Assembly (NCBI RefSeq): GCF_002933875.1
Contig: NZ_BFAV01000127.1
Location: 1 to 57,930 of the forward strand
DNA from: Desulfocucumis palustris
Lineage (GTDB): Bacteria > Bacillota > Desulfotomaculia > Desulfotomaculales > Desulfocucumaceae
DNA length: 57,930 nt
Reading direction: 5' to 3'
Shown one piece after another: positions 55,018 through 57,930 of the stretch (position 1 is its first letter; each line of letters opens with the position of its first letter). Both the position numbers and the translations under genes were made by a program. The notes beneath the pieces were generated by a model. That model was not told the DNA's origin. It saw nothing but the letters and a program-made list of their open reading frames with translations, and did no database searches.

Positions 55018-55929
55018 TTGTTCAAAAGAAGACTGTCCCTACCCTTTGGAAAAACAGAAAAAAGCAGCTGGCCACTTAGAATTGCTGTTGTGGCAAGCTT
55101 GGTTATCGCCGTGGCCAGCGCCTATGCCCTGCGCCAGTACAGCATGAACAACCAGGAAATCACCCGGGTGCTGGTGGCAGGGCGGGACATAATGCCGTAC
55201 ACCGTAATAACCCAGGATTATTTAGGCTGGCGTAACGCCCCCAAGGGCGCCCAGGAGCCCGGGACGGTGCAGAATCCAAAAGAGGTGGTGGGCAAAATGG
55301 CCGGCACCGTTATTTTTGCCGGGGAGCAAATACGAAAAGAAAAGCTTTCAGATCCCGGCCTATCCCTGCAGCCCACGGAAAGGGCCATCGCCATCCCGTC
55401 TAACTCCGTTAAAAGCGTAGGAGGGACGATTATGCCGGGGGACATCGTGGACTTGTATTGGATAAGCAATCCCGAACTGCCGGCAGTCCTGATATCCCAG
55501 GGGGCAAAGGTCATGGAGATAAAGGGGAAAAGCGCCGGCCAGGCCATAACCCAGGTGACCCAAAAAGCCGGCAGCATGGTACAGCAGGCGGTCTCCGCCA
55601 GCGTTGACGACGCAACAAAAAATGAAACCTTTATAGCTATTGTCATCGTGAACCGGGATAACGCGGCAATAGTGGCACAGGCCGCCATCAGCGGCGATGT
55701 GGTCTTTTCAAAAGTTAACCGGGCAGCTTCTGTTCAAACGGCGGCGGCCCAGTCTGTTCCGGTAGCAATTAATGAACCTGTTGTTCCGCAGGAACAAACG
55801 TCAATCCCAACCCGGCAAGAAAGCCCGAAAACAAAAACCGGGACAAGGGAACAAGAGCCTGACAAACGGGCCAATCCGGCGGAGGAACCCGAAGAAGCCG
55901 GCGGCAACGAAAAAAATATAACTCAATAG
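55018..55929 (+). CDS. cpaB: CpaB/RcpC Flp pilus assembly protein
   Basis: A 303-residue protein starting with TTG 55018 after AAGGAGTG. It has one N-terminal membrane helix (about 20-40), a SAF domain (VLVAGRDIMPYTVITQDYLGW, IFAGEQIRKEKL) and the CpaB/RcpC continuation (AIAIPSNSVKSVGGTIMPGDIVDLYW). The C-terminal 70 residues are a disordered Gln/Glu/Pro/Lys tail. It is the periplasmic/cell-wall part of the Tad secretion apparatus. Confidence 0.88.
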   Translation: MFKRRLSLPFGKTEKSSWPLRIAVVASLVIAVASAYALRQYSMNNQEITRVLVAGRDIMPYTVITQDYLGWRNAPKGAQEPGTVQNPKEVVGKMAGTVIFAGEQIRKEKLSDPGLSLQPTERAIAIPSNSVKSVGGTIMPGDIVDLYWISNPELPAVLISQGAKVMEIKGKSAGQAITQVTQKAGSMVQQAVSASVDDATKNETFIAIVIVNRDNAAIVAQAAISGDVVFSKVNRAASVQTAAAQSVPVAINEPVVPQEQTSIPTRQESPKTKTGTREQEPDKRANPAEEPEEAGGNEKNITQ

Positions 55930-55945
55930 GGGGGCAAGGATTAAA

Positions 55946-57271
55946 GTGGCCACAGTACATAAATTTGTTAAGGTTGGGGAGCTGTCCCCTGAAAAGTTCC
56001 AGGAGATATTTGCGGAAACCATCGTTGATAAAGACAGGCTTCCGGAGTCTTTATCAAGCAGGCGGGACACCGTTATGCAAAGGGCCTGCGCCGGCTATCC
56101 TGGAGCAGCCCTGGAGGCGGTAACGCTGATTACCGATTTTATGGCCCTGTACAACATAAACGTTGAAGGGCTGACCGATGAAAAGGCGGCCTGGGAGGTA
56201 TACAAATCTGTTTGGGGTCTGGATATACTTGAGGAGTTATATAATGACCCGGAGGTGCAGGAGATTGATGTTAACGGCCCCGACCATATCCATGTGCTGC
56301 GCAAAGGAATATGGGAAAGGGTAGATATTAAGTTTCCCAACGATGAGAGAATCAAGGAGCTAATCAACCGGCTGATACTTCACGACAATGTTAGCATAAC
56401 CACCAGCAATCCTTATGTTGAGTCCAAACGGGCGGACGGCAACAGGATTACGGCGGCTATACCGCCGGTTACGAAACACCCCATCATCAGCCTGCGGAAA
56501 CTGGGCACCTTTGAATATACCCTGGAAAATCTCACCCGGGCCGGCACTTTAAACGAAAAGGTGTACAGGCTGTTGGAGCTATTGGTAAATGGCCGGGGAA
56601 ATATTTTAATCTCCGGCGGAACCAATACCGCCAAAACATCTTTGCTTCAGCACCTGGTGAGTTTCATGCACAAATCCTTGAGGTTAATTACCCTGGAAAA
56701 TAAATTTGAACTGGAACTGGGCAAACGCTATCCATATCTCAATGTAGTGGAGTTTGAAGAGGATCCCGGCAAGGGGGTAACGCTTAAATCCTTGTTTCGT
56801 CTAACTTTACACCTGACGCCGGATATAATCATCGTCGGTGAAATAAGGGGCCGGGGGGAAGCCGAGGAGGCCATTAAGGCCTGTCTGCGCGGCCATGACG
56901 GGACAATAGCAACAATACATACCTCCAGCGTGGAAGAAGCTATTAACGGCCTGGCCATGATGAATATCGAAGAAGGAAAAAACCTTCCCCTGGAGCTTGT
57001 GCGGCTGGAGGCGGCTTCGGCATTCAATGTAATTATCCAGATGTATTCATCGCCAATAGCCGGGATAAAGAAAATTATCCGGGTGACTGAGGTATATGTG
57101 GAGGACGACAGAATAGTGTTCAACGACTTATGTAAATGGGTACCGGAGGGGGACAATTTTTTAATTGGCGGCTGGGTATTCCCCAACAAGCCGAGCAGCC
57201 GGTTCATGGAAAGATTCGTAAAACACGGGGTAACACCTGAACAGATGAGGGCGGCTGATTTCACATGTTAA
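55946..57271 (+). CDS. cpaF: CpaF/TadA secretion ATPase
   Basis: A 441-residue motor ATPase starting with GTG 55946. It has the CpaF N-terminal domain (DPEVQEIDVNGPDHIHVLRKGIW) and an ATPase core with Walker A GGTNTAKTS (224-232, K230), Walker B-like IIIVGEIRG (E299) and a DGTIATIHTSS His-box. The Walker A has A where most relatives have G before K. It powers pilus assembly. CpaE/TadZ, often between CpaB and CpaF, is absent. Confidence 0.9.
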   Translation: MATVHKFVKVGELSPEKFQEIFAETIVDKDRLPESLSSRRDTVMQRACAGYPGAALEAVTLITDFMALYNINVEGLTDEKAAWEVYKSVWGLDILEELYNDPEVQEIDVNGPDHIHVLRKGIWERVDIKFPNDERIKELINRLILHDNVSITTSNPYVESKRADGNRITAAIPPVTKHPIISLRKLGTFEYTLENLTRAGTLNEKVYRLLELLVNGRGNILISGGTNTAKTSLLQHLVSFMHKSLRLITLENKFELELGKRYPYLNVVEFEEDPGKGVTLKSLFRLTLHLTPDIIIVGEIRGRGEAEEAIKACLRGHDGTIATIHTSSVEEAINGLAMMNIEEGKNLPLELVRLEAASAFNVIIQMYSSPIAGIKKIIRVTEVYVEDDRIVFNDLCKWVPEGDNFLIGGWVFPNKPSSRFMERFVKHGVTPEQMRAADFTC

Positions 57272-57930
57272 CCCATAATCAAACACTATGGTTGTTGTCG
57301 ATGATATTCGGGCTGTCCGCGGCGGTGGCGGGAGGCGTGCTGTTAAAGCAATGTCTGGAGGGTCTGGCTCCGGGCCTGAGAGGTTTGATTGACAAATACA
57401 TCTACCAGCGGACACTGCGAGCCATGCCCATGGGTATTCAAAAGGCAATAGGAAAAAACAAGGCTGTTAGAAATAAGGATCTGGCAGATATATATCTCCA
57501 AAAAATCAAACAATTCGTAATGTCAACCGGTGTGCCCGCGGCCATCTATCTGCCCGTAGCGTTGCTGCTGGCTGCCGTTGGCTTTTTTATGGGTTATTTT
57601 TACTTAAAGAACATAGTGGCCGCGTTCGCCCTGGTGCTGGCGGCGGTGTACTTGCCACAGCAAATTTTCTCCAGCTCAAAACAGCGTAAAATAGAAAAGC
57701 TTCAAAAGCAGCTGGCGCCTGTTGCAAGCCTTTTCGGGGCCGAATTCTCCAGCAATCCCCAGGTCACCAGGGCGCTGGAGACAACTGCACGGAACGCCCC
57801 CCAGCCGGTTAAAAGCGTTCTGGAGCAGTGCATAAGGGACATTAAGGCAGGGTTTGATCCGGATACCGCCTTCCACCGTTTGGGAAAAAATTTAAACTAC
57901 GAATACGGGGCCTTCTTTGCTCAGCTTTTA
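57265..57930 (+). CDS. tadB: TadB-like pilus assembly protein, cut by window edge
   Basis: ATG 57265 overlaps the CpaF stop, and the frame is open for 222 codons to the window edge. Membrane spans lie near 10-28, 95-115 and 118-135. The following cytoplasmic part (KLQKQLAPVASLFGAEFSSN, then PQPVKSVLEQCIRDIKAGFD) is T2SF-like. With TadC it would form the pilus platform. The TadC partner is expected past the window; the TadC at 580 belongs to the other end of the region. Confidence 0.8.
   Translation, partial: MLTHNQTLWLLSMIFGLSAAVAGGVLLKQCLEGLAPGLRGLIDKYIYQRTLRAMPMGIQKAIGKNKAVRNKDLADIYLQKIKQFVMSTGVPAAIYLPVALLLAAVGFFMGYFYLKNIVAAFALVLAAVYLPQQIFSSSKQRKIEKLQKQLAPVASLFGAEFSSNPQVTRALETTARNAPQPVKSVLEQCIRDIKAGFDPDTAFHRLGKNLNYEYGAFFAQLL

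Noticed and set aside
54819..55025. Short frames in the cpaB leader on both strands
   Set aside because: Neither has a ribosome site; the plus-strand one crosses the terminator and overlaps the CpaB start out of frame.

Overview
The window looks like the chromosome of a Clostridia-type Firmicute (Peptococcaceae or Desulfotomaculum/Pelotomaculum-like). This is inferred from strong GGAGG ribosome sites with many TTG and GTG starts, several secreted proteins with copper-amine-oxidase N-terminal ('stalk') domains, and a moderate base composition. The species cannot be read from the sequence.

The window has three parts. (1) Positions 1-11225 and 48414-57930 are host DNA from a Tad/Flp-type pilus region. 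On the left are TadC, a small pilin-like protein, a prepilin peptidase, TadE-like and TadG-like proteins, lipoproteins, a class II Fic protein, stalk-domain proteins and a very large secreted protein. On the right are the 3' end of that large gene, a broken lipoprotein copy, an AbrB/RelE-type toxin-antitoxin pair, another stalk-domain protein, a second intact copy of the large secreted protein, then CpaB, CpaF and a TadB cut by the window edge. Large protein, lipoprotein and stalk-domain genes occur on both sides, so this region has been duplicated and rearranged. (2) Positions 11226-48413 are an apparently complete 37,188-bp Mu-like transposable prophage with a contractile tail. Its ends can be placed to the base: it begins TGT, ends TCA, is flanked by a 5-bp target duplication CCCGG, and splits the first large secreted-protein gene, whose reading frame is restored when the prophage and one CCCGG are removed. 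(3) The phage ends carry MuA-type sites (one near the left end plus an inverted internal core, two abutting 22-bp sites at the right end).

The prophage reads left to right. It has an immunity region (minus-strand XRE repressor, three CGTATTTACGAT operators, one of them between the -35 and -10 of the early promoter), a Ner-like regulator, MuA-type DDE transposase and MuB-type ATPase, and small early genes including a lone DnaB N-terminal domain, a tyrosine recombinase, GemA/gp16 and an ADP-ribosyltransferase-like protein. A Mor-type activator and a terminator follow. The late operon then runs holin, gp25-gp28 (terminase), portal, gpF, protease with nested scaffold, major capsid, connector genes, tail sheath, a ferredoxin, tail tube, frameshifted tail chaperone, tape measure, baseplate, fibres and GH25 endolysin.

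The most unusual signals are: a 2x[4Fe-4S] ferredoxin gene between tail sheath and tail tube; arrays of helically phased GTTA heptamers at the left end and twice (six direct units each) in the only large non-coding gap of the late region; a Shine-Dalgarno separated from its start codon by a perfect 12-bp hairpin; a tyrosine recombinase in a DDE-transposing phage; and a stalk-domain gene fused to the tail of a relE toxin gene. All functional names are by motif and gene-order recognition; no database search was possible.
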